A DNA stretch of 64,000 nt from Distichodus sexfasciatus. Its lineage: Eukaryota; Chordata; Actinopteri; Characiformes; Distichodontidae. Positions within the stretch are counted from its first letter, which is position 1; each line of letters starts with the position of its first letter. Position numbers and translations under genes: made by a program. This document shows, one piece after another, positions 26,152 to 38,867 of the stretch. The stretch is taken from the NCBI GenBank assembly GCA_032718565.1, contig JAVGVS010000021.1:3051384-3115383 (forward strand), given 5' to 3'. The notes beneath the pieces were generated by a model, which searched no databases, had not been told where the DNA came from, and saw only the letters and a program-made list of their open reading frames with translations.

Positions 26152-26212
26152 CCGCAACAAACCCAGATCAGGGGGCCGACTCCCTAACCTTTACACTACC
26201 AACTGTCCTAAG
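26152..26212 (-). repeat. SINE head fragment (tRNA-like part only)
   Basis: Read on the minus strand it matches the first 60 or so bases of the SINE at 22118: gacagttggtagtgtaaagg, a gggagtcggcccc block and gatctgggtttgttg. The body and tail are absent. Confidence 0.6.
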
Positions 26213-29200
26213 TATTGTCCTCAGTAATGACGCAGTACTTGAACATATTCTAAACCGCACCTTATTATGCTGACCAGCAGTGGAAGGCACTATTGAACTG
26301 TTTCATATAGATGTACATCTCAAAATTGATTTAATCATACAATTTTTGTAGTCAGTGTTTGCACAGGCTGTGTGTTTCTAACCAACTAATTTGCAATTTG
26401 TATAACAGCTTACTAAAGTCAGTCATCTTCTTATTTATTGACTTTTTGCACCATCAGATATCTTCAAACTAATGGGGAACTAAACTAAAACCTGAAGTTA
26501 TCTACTGGGCTGTGCGGCTATCAGAAATCATTTTTAAAATTGATGGTGGTAGTAAACTGTGGATTCAGCTGTTATTTGCATTTTTGTATAAAGTGTAATG
26601 ATCAGTAGCCAATACGTTTAATAGTTTAATAGTTATTCCCTCTTTTGATTGTCTCTGCATATATTGAAGATGTTAGGCCCTATTAAGAGATCCAAGCAAC
26701 ACCAGTGGAAGCAGATTTAATAAACAAAGCATTCATTTGCACATTTTAATAATAAGTAAGCTATTGGTCTCTGAGTACACAACAGAAATGGCTAAAATAT
26801 TAATGGTAATTCAGACGTCTCCATGTTAGAGGTTGCATCTTGATCTTGCGTTCTTCAAATGTATATTTATGAGGTACCACAAACATTTAGAAACCAGTCG
26901 GTGATGGCCTGAAGCATTTAATCTCTCAGTAATTAAATGTATTTATTCGTTGTCATGTTAATGCTCTCAAACTGCCTTTTAAAGCATGGCTCTTATGTGC
27001 ACTAGGTTCATATAATCTTTAGTAATGACTTCCAGTCATTTCCTAAGATAGAATGAAACAGCACATAAATTAGTAAAAATATTACCACGATTGTCCTTAC
27101 TTCTAGTGAAGAATCACATTTTGTAACACATTTAAAGCTGCGTTCCCAAATTGTTTATTATATTTTATGCAGTCTGCAATGTTATGCAATTGTGAATAAC
27201 CCAAAAGTAGTGAGGAGCTGTTTTTGCTATATGAGAAACAGGTCATTGACGGCTGCATACATCACCATCACATTTGTAATAGGATTGCCCCAAATCACTA
27301 TGTGTCAGTTGCTGTGTACATCTAAATGGCTTTTCAATTATCCCTTTAGCACTGTGTGAAGTTGTAGGGTGAAATGGTACCTCACCTGCCCTTTCGTTAC
27401 CTGGAGGTACGGGTGCTTAAGAGATTGGATTCCATGAGGATGTGAGGTGAGCTGGGAGGGAAGATGGGAAGGCCATAGATTGTCCCTCTCATCTGTGTAG
27501 GAGGCCAGTCCATTATGGGCTGACCTGTGAGGGTCATTTGGAGAAAGCAATCAATCCAGGAACCGAAGATAAATGTGTCTGAATATAAGAGGGTGGCATG
27601 TGGCACAGAGTTGAGGTAAAATGTTACTTTATGGAAAGTCTTTTCAGTTTTGCCATGACTTTTTGTCATTCATCATCCTGTTTAATGAACAGTAAACAGA
27701 AAAGTAAATAAGTAGCTAAACAAATATTCAAAGAATAGATTTGCAGTCAGTAGCACTGGTCATGCTGCTTTAAGTTTTTTATAATGTAAACATTAACTTT
27801 ATCGCACTGACGTCACTAAGGCAGTCATCACGGTGTTGACAATTTACAAATTGTTTCTAAGTTTGGGCATTAAACTTGTCTAATTAGGTGGCACCTGACC
27901 TCTGTATTACCCCTAAGCACACTGCCTCTTGACACTGGCTCGCTTGTTCCCTTTGGATAGTGCTTAAATTCAGAGAGTCTGTCTTTGCACTCTAAATCCA
28001 TGCCACAAGGTCAAGTAGAGAGATCAAACTTCACAGAGATGACTGGAAATCCTGATACTAATGCTGCTGCTTTTGGCGAAGCTAAACAGACTATGTTTAC
28101 CAAAGTCAAGATATCGTTTTTTTTCTGACAATCAACACTGTTTTGGTGTTATTGAAGTCCTGACCCAGTGAACCCATAAAATTGCATATGACATATTTAA
28201 ATCCGATAAATATTAAATGTGATATGATCTTTAATATAGATTATATTATGTAGCAGCCTAACATGTGTGATGTTTAATATGTTGGTGGATCACTAACGAT
28301 CAGCAATAATGATTTATACAACCTTTTTGTGGGAATATAGCCAGCATAACAGCATTACAAGTGTCACATTTCATTTGCAGGGAACATCCACAGTCAGTGT
28401 CTGCAAACATCCTAAAACACACACAAATTGTTTACTCTGGCACTGAGTTTATGATCTATTTTCCAAGTATGGTCCAGAAGATATTTTATGAAATTTGTAG
28501 ACAGAGCTCAACTCTTGCTTTTGTCTTTATTCTTTCTCCTTGTGCATGGATAGTTGACAGCTCAGTGTTGCCTAATCCTCTCAAATCCCACTTGAAACCA
28601 CTGCTGTGGCAAGCAGCGTGCCAAGACAAGCTTCTATTCTCAAATAGAAGTTTGTAAACTGTCGGAGGTGTGGACTCGACATGGAGACGAGAAGCCATTA
28701 GGTGGGCATCTGTGAGGGAGAGTGCATGCCTGTTTGTTTGTTCATTTGGCTACCTGTGTGCATTGCTGCTTGTGAAGCAGTAAATATATTTACATATATT
28801 AATCTTGTCAATGAGAGAATGTTGGTGTTTCATAAAAGTAGTTTATTGCTTTATCCTGCTGTCTCCCCAAGATCTGAGCTCAGCATGCTACCCTTGGTCT
28901 GCACCCTGAGCTTTTAATCTGTTGTATTTTGCAGCCCTGCCTTGCCTGTCATCCATCCCCCTTTCCCACCTTCACTCTCCTCTCTCTTATTTTATTATTG
29001 TATTTTGATGGACAGAAAAGAATGTGATTGGCATTACTCCTGACAGCCTCTGTTGGAGCTAGAATCCACTGAGCCCCAGGCAGTCAGACCTGGGCTGTCT
29101 ACTTCTCAGACTCCAAAAGAATCCGCTCCTTCTCTCTTTTCATCTAAGACAAATGCAAACACGCAAAGAAACACACGCTCACACCTTCACAAACCTATAC

Positions 29201-29865
29201 ATCAATTATGTCTAAAAAATTATTGCAGTCTTGACTGATTTTCAGAAACATGCATTGTCTCCTGAGAATTTATTGGCACTTATGATTCTGAGTTACTCCG
29301 AGCCTTATTTACACCCATGCAGGGTGTGGATATGTAAGCCAGTTAAATAACTAAACTGTACCAAAGCTATTTATTTCTGTCATATTTATATGTTGAAAAA
29401 ATCTAAGCTATTGATCTCTCCTTGAAGCCAAAATCAATTTGAGTGCAAGCCTCCGTAAATAGATGCCTGACTGTATAATACTTCAAGCATAATCTCTGTT
29501 TTCCTTGAAGCCTTATAACTTATCTACTTCAAAAAACCCTTTTAGACATTCAGTTTGTGTGCTATCTTATGTGATGGACGCTGTTTTAAAAAAGTGACTG
29601 ACTGCTGACAAATCAATGTGACTCGGGTGAACTCAGAACATTAAATGTAACAGAGAGGCTGTCTGTGACTGATGCACGATTAAAGTTGTGTAGAGTTTAG
29701 TCATATCAAATGAAAATCTCTATATAGTTATCCATTGTTTATAAGAATCTTAAATTTTAGAAATGATGTTTTACCTTTGAGCGCAAACTATATTGTGCCA
29801 GAAAGCAGATAGGAATTGACATAGGTCAATTCTAATGCTGAGAGGACAGTCTCTTATTCAGAACA
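26213..29865. other. Non-genic interval
   Basis: No supported gene or repeat. An open frame of 98 codons at 28361-28657 shows no domain, signal peptide or splice context that would support it. Confidence 0.4.
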
Positions 29866-29998
29866 GTTCCTAACTACATGGACAGTCTGGGCTTAAGGGT
29901 CTTACCAGGACCCGATGGTGGTAGTGCTGGAGGTAGAATACAGCTAGACTTGAATCCACAATCTTTTGATTCATAATTGGGTGTCCTACCATCACTGA
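29866..29998 (-). repeat. tRNA-derived SINE, 5' half (atttagcag family)
   Basis: On the minus strand this reads as a tRNA-like head (a ggattcaagtc B box near 29949-29959) followed by ccagcactaccaccat and a cttaagccc body, as in the copy at 38677-38867. The body breaks off near 29866. Its head end (29987-29998) supplied the target site for the V-SINE next to it. Confidence 0.65.
29987..29998. repeat. 12-bp target-site duplication, left copy
   Basis: taccatcactga, identical to 30364-30375, flanks the V-SINE insertion. A 12-bp duplication fits LINE-driven target-primed retroposition. Confidence 0.8.
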
Positions 29999-30363
29999 AC
30001 CACTGCACACGGTGGTGCAGTGGTTAGCGCTGCCACCTCACAGCAAGAAAGGTCCTGGGTTCGAGCCCCGGGTCAGCCATAGGGCCTTTCTGTGTGGAGT
30101 TTGCATGCTCTCCTCGTGTCTACGTGTGTTTCCTCCGGGTGCTCCGGTTTCCTCCCACAGTCCAAAAGCATGCAATATAAGTTAATTGGTGACTCTAAAT
30201 TGGGCCCGTAAGATGTGAATGGGAGTGTGATTGTGTGAGTGTGTGCACCCTGCAATGTGTTGGTGCCTGCCCAGTGTTGTTCCCCACCATGCCCCCGTAA
30301 GTTTCCGAGATAGGCTCCGCGACCCCAGTTGGGGTTAAGCGGTTCAGATAATGAATAAATTAA
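29999..30363 (+). mobile_element. V-SINE superfamily copy, full length, with target duplication
   Basis: This full-length copy has a tRNA-like head with tggttagcgctgccacctca and the B-box-like gggttcgagcccc near 30057-30069. It then has the V domain (gagtttgcatgctctc, tttcctccgggtgctccggtt, cagtccaaaagcatgc), a central agattggtgactctaaattg-type body, and a 3' end ggttcagataatgaataaa. A perfect 12-bp direct repeat bounds it. Its first ten bases (29999-30008) are the reverse complement of 30015-30024. No other copy here shows this, so it may be a foldback formed during insertion. Confidence 0.9.
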
Positions 30364-30375
30364 TACCATCACTGA
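30364..30375. repeat. 12-bp target-site duplication, right copy
   Basis: Identical to 29987-29998 on the other side of the V-SINE. Confidence 0.8.
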
Positions 30376-30412
30376 TTCTGTAGTGAGTATTCCTGCAATG
30401 CAATTATTATTT

Positions 30413-30678
30413 TATTCATTCATTCATTCATTATCCGAACCGCTCAATCCCAGTTGTGGGGGAACCGGAGCCTATTCCGGGAACTTCAAGTCACAAGGTG
30501 GGGACCAACCCTGGGTAGGCACCAACACACTGCAGGGCACACACACACTCACACAATAACACTCACACCTTACGGGCCAATTTAGAGTCACCAATTAACC
30601 AAAGCTTTTGGACTGAGGGAGGAAACCGGAGAACACAGAAACCCATGCAAGCACGGGGAGAGCATGAAAACTTCACAC
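30413..30678 (-). mobile_element. V-SINE superfamily copy, 5'-truncated
   Basis: Opposite in orientation to the copy at 29999-30363 and tail-to-tail with it, only about 50 bp away. It has the attcattcattcatt tail, the central body and the V domain (tttggactg, ggaaaccggag, gcacggggagagcatg). It stops before the tRNA-like head. The two copies could form a stem of more than 200 bp if transcribed together. Confidence 0.85.
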
Positions 30679-31588
30679 TGAAAGCTTTCATTGTGCTATT
30701 TTTTAACATAGGCCAAAGTTATCACTATATAATTCTGACACAATTTTGTCACCAGCACATTTTCAAATCCCTTATGGCTAAATGCAGTGTGAGCTGGATG
30801 TTGTTTGTCACACTGTGTGAGTGGGTAAATGGTGCATGAGAAATGCATTCGATGAGCGGTGGGATGCCCCATTGATTTTCTGGCATGTCAGAAAAGTCGG
30901 ATTTTGTATAGCGCGAACAGCGTCATGACCCCATCCCGATAGGAAAAGTGACTCTGAAGCTTACTGCATTTTGTGTGAAAATGTGTTTTACAAGTTGCCA
31001 GCTGGCACTGAGCTTTTAACTGGTCAACTGTTGTTCTGATGATCACACAGTGTGAGCTGCAGCAGTATGAGGCTTCTGCACAGTGTGAGTGTGCTGTATT
31101 TCTTATGATTTCTACCATAATATTGGACTTATGTAGTTGTGTAGATGGAGAGATAATCATCTGTCTCTCTTGACCATCTTTTTACATTTGACACATGTTT
31201 TTTACATTTAACTTCAGGGCATGAAATGGCACAATATACTTTACGTCAATACTTTCATTTTTGGGTAACCAGAATAAATGTAGGTTATGTGATTGGCTGA
31301 TCAACAAGCATGAGTTAGTTTGGAAGTAGAGGAAAGGAGTGTCAGTGTCCTTTATTTTTTAATGTTTATACACCACATAGTGGCTTTACTAAATGGAATT
31401 TCAATGCTCCAAGAGGGAATGAACCCTGGATGGCCTTTGGAATGTTGTTCCAAATTCAGGGGATGTAGATTTCTTGTTGTTCTTGTGATACCGTTTGCTG
31501 TCAGCTAAATGCTGTGACCCCATGTTATCTTCCTGTCCTGGGATGACATAGCAAGCAACCAGGTGAATGTTAAAGGGGAAAAAATCTG

Positions 31589-31606
31589 CTCTATCGCTCT
31601 CCCTCC

Positions 31607-31646
<40 letters not shown>

Positions 31647-31673
31647 CTCTCCCTCTTTCTCTTGCTGCTATTA
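31589..31673. repeat. (CT)n microsatellite, interrupted
   Basis: About 85 bp of CT/CCCT repeats with an uninterrupted core near 31611-31642. Confidence 0.9.
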
Positions 31674-32376
31674 CTTTTCCAGGTTCAAAATGAAATACAG
31701 AAAACCTTGCCACTCATGAATTTCTGTCCAGCCCTTTGATGTCTTTTGCTTTTGAACAAAATGTAATAGCTATAATAAAGATGAAGAGGACAGAGGCAAT
31801 TTCTCATGCTTGCTTCTCTGAGTTCTGTGGCTTAAGACTCCCTCGTCTCGCACAAACTCCTATCTCTCCTTGAGGCACTCTGTAGCCACCTCCCTTTTGA
31901 AATATATAAAATAAATTTTATTTTTGCACTGCAGGGGCAACTTGGCACATACTGCTGAATGGCTCTGAACAAGTGCTGACCTCGGAGCACGTTCTCAGTT
32001 CCACTGTGCTCTCACCTTTCACCCATTCTCTCTCCTTTTTTATCTCACATGCTTTTTATCTTTATATTTCTCGATTAGTGTGTTTTTGGAATTGCTCCAA
32101 ACACTATAGTCTGAATCTCAGGCACACATGCACAGGATATGTCAAATAAAAAAAACAACAACAACAAACACTCACACCTTCCAGGCTGGGCATATAGAAG
32201 GTTGAGTCTGTCTAAACCAGTCTACAGCATCCTCAACTTAATTTTTGCTGAAAAAGACTTTTTAATTAGAGGAAAGCAAGAAGGAACGCAGGGAGAGAAA
32301 GCCTCGATTGAAAAGTTTATTTTAAAAAAGTATAAAACTTGAAATGACTGATATATCCGCATTGCCTTTTTGCTAA

Positions 32377-32397
32377 TACTACTACTACTACTACTAC

Positions 32398-32442
<45 letters not shown>
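32377..32442. repeat. Compound (ACT)n(AAT)n microsatellite
   Basis: Eight ACT units pass directly into about 14 AAT units. The long minus-strand frames through it read poly-Tyr/Ser or poly-Ile and are artefacts. Confidence 0.95.
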
Positions 32443-35380
32443 CGTGAAACCTCTTGTATAATTTTCTGCTTCCTTCTTGAGAATAAATACTAAATAGTCC
32501 TTTAAAAGCATAAAAACTGTACATTCTTTTCAGTTTCTACATGCTAAAACAGAGAGATAATTCTAAATAGACTGTCAAGTGCTTGCAAAAGCCAAATTAT
32601 ATTTGTATGTACACCTCTCATAGCCAGAAGTGCATTAAATCCTGTCAGACCTCTTGGCCAAACTGGCTCATTGCTGACTCTTTATGTTGAAGGACGTAGC
32701 AGTAATACAAATTTGTGTGCTTCCACACGCACCGTGTGATACATACCTAACTACCTGTGGAAGAGTTGTAATGCAATCTGTATGTCCCCGTATTCCTAGA
32801 GAAGCTCCAGTGAGATACAGTATCTATAGCCACTGGCTTCACCACATGATGGATCACAGTCTCATCTCAGCAAGCAGCAGTTTCCCCAGTCATTTATTTG
32901 CAACTTTCCTTCAAGATCATATTTTCAAAGACGCTCTCAGAACATGGTAGAAAGTATTTTTGATTGCAGTCATAACTTTCTAGAAGCAGTCATCAGTTGT
33001 TGACTGAGGCAGCTCGAATCACTCAGCAGGTCAAAAAGCTCTCCTGCTGCATGGAATGAATTCACTGGTTTGAGATTCATTCAGCAAGCTTTGAGTTTAA
33101 GCTTTAAGGTTGACGGCACAAGTAGAAGGAATGAACTAGCCGAATTTATATTTCTCACTTAGTTTGATGTAATCTTAATGGTAAAAACCACTTTCTTATA
33201 CAATATGCTGTACACAAAGACTATTCAGTCAGAGTAGTGCTAAAGAGTGGACATAGTTCTTATTTCCTCTTAGTTAATACTAATACAACAATGCTTTTTA
33301 CAGTAATTTTTACAAGCTGGAAAGTTTCCCAATTATGTTCAAAGTACATAAAGCATGTTTATATATGTAAAACAGTCTGACCAAGCTAAATTATTTATTT
33401 AGGGTAAAGAATGGTAGTAAAGTTTTATTAGGCAGGATGGGATACCTACCTAATTAAAAACAAAATGTCATACTCTTTGTAAAGTGCGCTGTCAACTGAA
33501 GGTCAGAGCACCACAATTTAAAGTCCTCTCTTGAATACCAAAACCAATTATGTCATAAAGGCAGTGCTTCACAATATGGCCATGCGTGTCTGGAACAGCC
33601 TTCTCCAAAATGACCACTGAGCAGAGAACTTAGAATTCAGCCTTTAAGGTAAGAACAACGGTCACTCAGGGAGCTGTGTGGTAAATGCCTTGACCTTAAA
33701 GTAAATAATGCATTCAAATGGCATTGTCCAAAGAAAATAACACAGTTGATGAATATAACATTATCTTCCCTCAAAACCACCAGCTTTTCTTTGAAATTTC
33801 AAAGAACTTATGCTATGTCCCTGCTGTATCTTCAGGCTTTCCTTTTGCACCATTAAACTCTGTCTCTTGACCTCTACCCTGTTTTACATTGACATAAGAG
33901 CAGAAACGAATGCATTCTCACAGGATTCACTTACAGAGTCATACTGGACCATCTCTTTTTTTAACCCTCCACCATTTCTTTTCAGTCAGTGAAGCAGTTA
34001 GTCAATTGACAGATCACTGCTGACACCACTGGGAAAGTGAAACTGGACATCGGTGTTCTGGTCAATGTCCAGTTCTGGCAGTTATTGCAACCCTAAGCCA
34101 CAAAATATGTGTTAGGCTCGGAGTATATTCAGTTTGAAAGAGGATGTCTCCAGTGTGTAGATGTATAAGTGGAGATTTGAACAAAAATGACAAAAATTGT
34201 ACTGTTTTACCCTTTTTTGGATTACAAAGCTACATGATGACATAAGATTCTGTTACCAAATGGACCCATTGCATGAAGAACCTCCTAAGCATATTGGATA
34301 ATATAAGTACATTTCATAATTTAAAGCCTAAGGCCAATATTGGCATGTAAACCATGAAAACGCATATGCACAGACTCATAAATGCATTATACATAGAATA
34401 TTGCGGCATTTTTTTTCAAACCTGGCTCTCATGAACCAGTGCTCTGCACAGACTCAAGTTTTCCCAACTGATTAGCTAATTAGCAATTAGAGGTGTGCTG
34501 GTGCAAAAAATACCAAAGTTTCCAGAACACTGAGTCGTGAGTAGTGGGAAGAAGAAATACTGGATTGTAGTTTGCATGAGGCTACTATATTAATCTTAGT
34601 GCTGAACAAAAAAAAAAGCTTCACCATTGTTTAAAATCTTGCTTCACTTGTAATCTGAATTCTAGAGCCTTGTTCTGAACCCAGACCAGCATATTTTAGC
34701 ATTTCCGTTGACTGAGCCTATTTGTTCAGATTTGCCCAAGTGACTTCCTTATATGAATGTGCACTTACGGTAATTGAGAAGCAATAACAAGCTGAATCCT
34801 GGTTTAAACCCTCAGCCAACCCCTTTTATTGTATAATGAGATGTAGGGATCTCCTATAATTATTCTTCAGCAGATCTCACCTGTCTGTGATCATGTTCTC
34901 TTTGACCTGAGCTAACACCTCTTTGAACCACAACAGTCCTCATTAGTCTGCTCTTTCAGGTCAGCATCTCTGACCTTTTTTACATTCATCTTTGTGTGAA
35001 AATGAGGCACAATTTGATTTGCAATGAAAACGCTGTTCCTTTTTTAAATAAGCCTTGTGCCTTATGTACGCCATGGTGAATCGTTATGACTTTTCTTTTT
35101 GTTTTTTTTCCCTTATACATATAATTCATTATTAGACATGTATATTCCTTGATCTTTATGTTGACCCACATGAAACACTGTGGTAGACAGTACTACCAAA
35201 GACATGGACATCACAGGGTTTTTGTGACTTTGGTAGTTTGTGAATATCATATAATAAATACAATATATTGTTGGAGAAACTGACGACCTGTAATTGATGT
35301 AATTGATGAAACAAGAAAAGCTCCTTAAAATAAACTATAAACTTTTAACTGGAATTTGTATTAACATTTCTGGCATTTAT

Positions 35381-35624
35381 CAGGGCGTTTGACCCGTGAC
35401 TGGAAGGTTGCCAGTTTGAATCCCAGACCGGTAAAGGTACCACTGAGGTCCTTATGAGCAAAGTACCGCCCCCAAGCACCGCTCCCGGGCAATGCCCATG
35501 TCAGCTGCCCGCTGCCCCTTTACGGATGGGTCAAATCCAGAGGTCACAGAGGTCAATTTTTTGTGGTGTTCTGTGTGTTGTAGTCTGTTCACAATGTCAA
35601 ATGTTTCCTCACTTTCACTTTTTC
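35381..35624 (+). mobile_element. tRNA-derived SINE copy
   Basis: Same family as 22118-22345. It has a B-box-like agtttgaatcc followed by cagaccggtaaaggtaccac, then the cgctcccggg, gggtcaaatccagaggtcac and tctgttcacaatgtcaaatg blocks. The first part of the tRNA-like head is lost or diverged. Confidence 0.8.
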
Positions 35625-35829
35625 ATTAACCAGAGAAAATTACAAGAACAGTCTTTGCTGAAGTAACCTGGACCCTTCCAGGATTCAAACTCGCAAATCA
35701 GACAAAATGTTTTATGAGCAGCTAAACCTGTGAGTTATGGTGATATTAGTGGCCATGATATTTCTTAATACCTCATTTTTAAAATTCCAGAATAGCACTT
35801 GCAACAGTACCATCACTTGGGATTTCAAT

Positions 35830-36440
35830 CTCCTGCAGAAGTTTGAACAAGTTTATGCCTATTGGTCGAAAGAAACCATGTTGTTTTTTTTCTCATAATC
35901 CCAGATGTCCCACAGGTACTCTGTAGGGTGGAGGTGAGAAGAGAAAAGCAGGCCAATGCTGCAGCTGCACACCAGCATTGCTCAGGGCATTTGTGACTAC
36001 AGCAGCTGTGTGGCCTGGCATTGTACTGCTGTAGGGGCAGATCACATTGGCTTATATAGAGACTGATGATGTGCCTCACAGTCTCATGCCTATAGCGCAG
36101 CCGCTCAGCCTGGCTTCAGTGAAGTGGAGCTGTGTCCTGCCGGTATGATGAATGTCAGCCCACACCATTACACTGGATCCACCCCAGAGGTTGGTTTCCT
36201 GGACACGGACATCAGTGTGCCTCTCTCTATATCCCTCTCTCCTCACCTCCTCCACACTCTGGTCCTCTCATCTGCGTGGAACAGGCTGAAGAGCGGCTCA
36301 TCGGTGAAAAGGATCTGATGCAACAATGTACCCTCTGTCTGGCCAAAGCCAGTCGGGTGTGACGGTTGGGAGTGGCCCTCTGACAGGTCGCCTTATTCTG
36401 GTGGCTTTCCAGGTATCATAGAATGCACAGGAAAAGCATG
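35830..36440 (-). pseudogene. Tc1/mariner-type transposase relic, frameshifted
   Basis: Read on the minus strand, pieces of a Tc1/mariner (DDE/D) transposase appear in order. FTDE plus a downstream DERTRVWRR block lies about 36246-36313. A WGGSSVMVWA-type block lies at about 36160-36190. QQYNARPH lies at 36008-36031, and TEYLWDIWD at about 35902-35925. These are the surroundings of the catalytic acidic residues. The second position, normally Asp in QDNARPH, is Tyr here. A stop codon follows DERTRVWRR and at least two frameshifts separate the pieces, so it is inactive. The N-terminal DNA-binding domain and the terminal inverted repeats were not found. It is a different element from the Tc1 deletion copy at 8953-9464, whose transposase is absent. 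Normal length is about 340 residues, of which about half is visible. Confidence 0.75.
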
Positions 36441-38676
36441 GCATTTTCCTTTGTGGTGACCAACGCTTTAAATGAGGGACTTTTTAAAAGGTGACCAGTG
36501 TGGGCATTGTTCTACCTGGACCTCATTAGTGAAAAGTGCTCCCTCTAACCTTTTGCAAGATTGGCAATGCACAAGCTCTGTTATTGATTAAGTAACATTA
36601 AACTGTAGCTTTCACATTACAGAAAATGTTCATTTTTTTCCATCAAAAATGCAACGTAGGCATTAAAAACAAAAGCATATCAGTGGGGGGAAAATCTCCT
36701 ATGGTGCTATAACACTGAGAAGTTCAGACTTTTGCAAAATGAACCCATGGGGGTGCTCATTTGTAGCAGTATTACATTCTTTTAAAAGTTTTTTTGTCAG
36801 AAAACTTCAAAAAGGTTGAAAAGGGTGAGGGTTCTAGGTGCATGTCATAAGTCCAAATTGGGGAAGAAAGTTTAGGAGGGGGCAGCAGTTTATCCCTTTA
36901 TGTATCAAAAAACCCAAAAACTTATGTATGGCAGGAAAATGCTGGGAAACACTGACTTATGGCTGCATTTTCCTCAAGCTTGCAGAATGTACAAATTCAC
37001 TGCTGTTGGTAATATGGACATGAGAAACATATTCCCTCTTTTCATTCACCCTGCAAATCTAGCACATTTAATTACCCTGTTAAATCATAACAAATTATGA
37101 TGAGCTGAGAAAGGAGTAGTTGGAATTGGATGTGTGATGCAATGAAAGTCAATAGAAATATCACAAGTGTGTCTTACATTATTTAGCGTAACTCCCAACA
37201 TCAACTGAAGCATGAGATTTGAGTGTTGTGAGGTTTTCCTCCCTATATGCACCAGGTTGGGGCGGAGCTGCTTATGACTCACCGCATGTACCTTGCAATT
37301 AAGTAGGTCGCTATATCATGAATGTCAGTTGTATAACTTGAATGTCAGTTTAATAATCATGTCCAGCTTCAGCCATATCTATGATTATTACACACATTAC
37401 TCAGTGATGTCCTGCTGCAATTACTTTGCATTTCCAGAATGCGTTTTCTTTGTGCCTGCTGGTAAAATTGCTAAAGGATTATAGAATATGCTTGAATTAG
37501 ATTATATTAGATGCACAATCTGTGCATATGTGCAGTGCTGGTAGCACAGTAGTAGAATACTCAGCAAAGAACCGAGTGGTCTATGCTAGAGGTAAAATAC
37601 ACCAAGTGGTATATTCTGCAGAGCCATGTCTTAAACGTCAGTTTTCAGCAAAGATCCATTTCAAGTACAATTCTGAAATATTTTTTTAACTGGGTGTGCA
37701 GTGCAGTGGTTATGAGGAATAGATGGATGGACTTAAGGAGATGATGGAAACATTGTATCATTGGATCTAAAATTAAGTGAAGCCTTCTCACTGCTTGGCG
37801 ACTGTTTTTCTAATACCTGGAGGAAAACATACATTTAAAACATACATTTCTCTAGATTTCAAGTGCATCTGTCAAATAGAACACATTCCATGGTAACAGA
37901 GTATTATTTGTAAAAAATAAAAAACTACTTAGTTACTGTCAGTTAATTATGGATTATATTGTTCAGTGTTCCAATAAAATGGTATTTCTTCAACATCTCT
38001 TTTATGGTGTGACTTTAATAATTAGATATGTGAAAGTCTTATCTGGTGAAAGTTAAGAATTTCTATCACTTAAAATCAGATAAAGTAAAAAATTATTGAT
38101 AAATTCTTCTCCCCTGGGGCACTACTGATAAAGTGGCATGAAAGACAAGAAGGCTTTTGGCAGATAATTCCTCCCTTGGCAAGTCTCATTTCTGTCATTC
38201 CTGGGACAGAATAATATATGTCCCACAATACAGAAGTGATCAAAGGGGAGCAAGTTTTAGATGGCAGGATGGAGATGATAAAATTGCTTCCACCAGGGAT
38301 GTGTTGTCTTTCACAATCATTTAAAAGCTGGTGTAGAGAGAATTAGACAGAGCACAGTGAGAGTCATAGATATGAACATAAAAACACGTCAATATTTTGG
38401 GCAGATGAAGCAAATCCCTGCCCCTCATTGCGATCCCGTGGGATTGCTGAATGCTTCCCCACTCTGACCAACCATTACCATATGATTCCCCTCAAATCCC
38501 ATTCAAAGCACACTCATCCCTGCACAAAGCCTCAGCTTCTTTCATTGTCTGGGTTGCTAGAGAACTGCTATTCAGAAAGAGTTTTAAACTACTATTCCAA
38601 TTTTGTTGTACTTTAGAACATGCACCTGTTTACTAAGGAAAGGAACAAAGTGTTGTATGTGTGTGTATTTGTGTGC
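36441..38676. other. Non-genic interval
   Basis: No gene recognised. AT-rich with short imperfect direct repeats (for example gaatgtcagtt at about 37320-37350). Confidence 0.4.
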
Positions 38677-38867
38677 TTACATTTAATTGTATTTACTGCA
38701 TTTAGCAGATACTTTTATCCAGAACAACTTCCATTTGCTAATTACAGTCAGAGTCTCACTGGGGCAATTTAGGATTAAAGGTCTTGCTCAGGAATCCAAG
38801 ACCTGAGTGGTGGTGCTGGAATAGGATTCAAACCCACAGCCTCTTGGTCCAACACCGAGTATCCTAA
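38677..38867 (-). mobile_element. tRNA-derived SINE (atttagcag family), interrupted by a MITE
   Basis: On the minus strand it shows a tRNA-like head (ctgtgggtttgaatcct, B box), then ccagcaccaccactcagg, aagacctttaatcct and attgccccagtgag. It ends with the tail ttctggataaaagtatctgc and taaatgcagtaaatac. The head is split by the element at 38868-39245, and its last bases resume at 39246-39275 (ccactagaccag). Confidence 0.75.

Larger units (their letters stand above)
30679..35380. other. Non-genic interval with microsatellites
   Basis: No gene was recognised. It holds a CT-rich microsatellite (31589-31673) and a compound trinucleotide repeat (32377-32442). The stretch 30780-31100 repeats cacagtgtgag-type words in both orientations and may be an old inverted-repeat element, but its ends are not visible. 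Confidence 0.4.

Noticed and set aside
32222..32524. Poly-Tyr/Ser minus-strand frame of 100 codons
   Set aside because: It is produced entirely by the compound ACT/AAT microsatellite.
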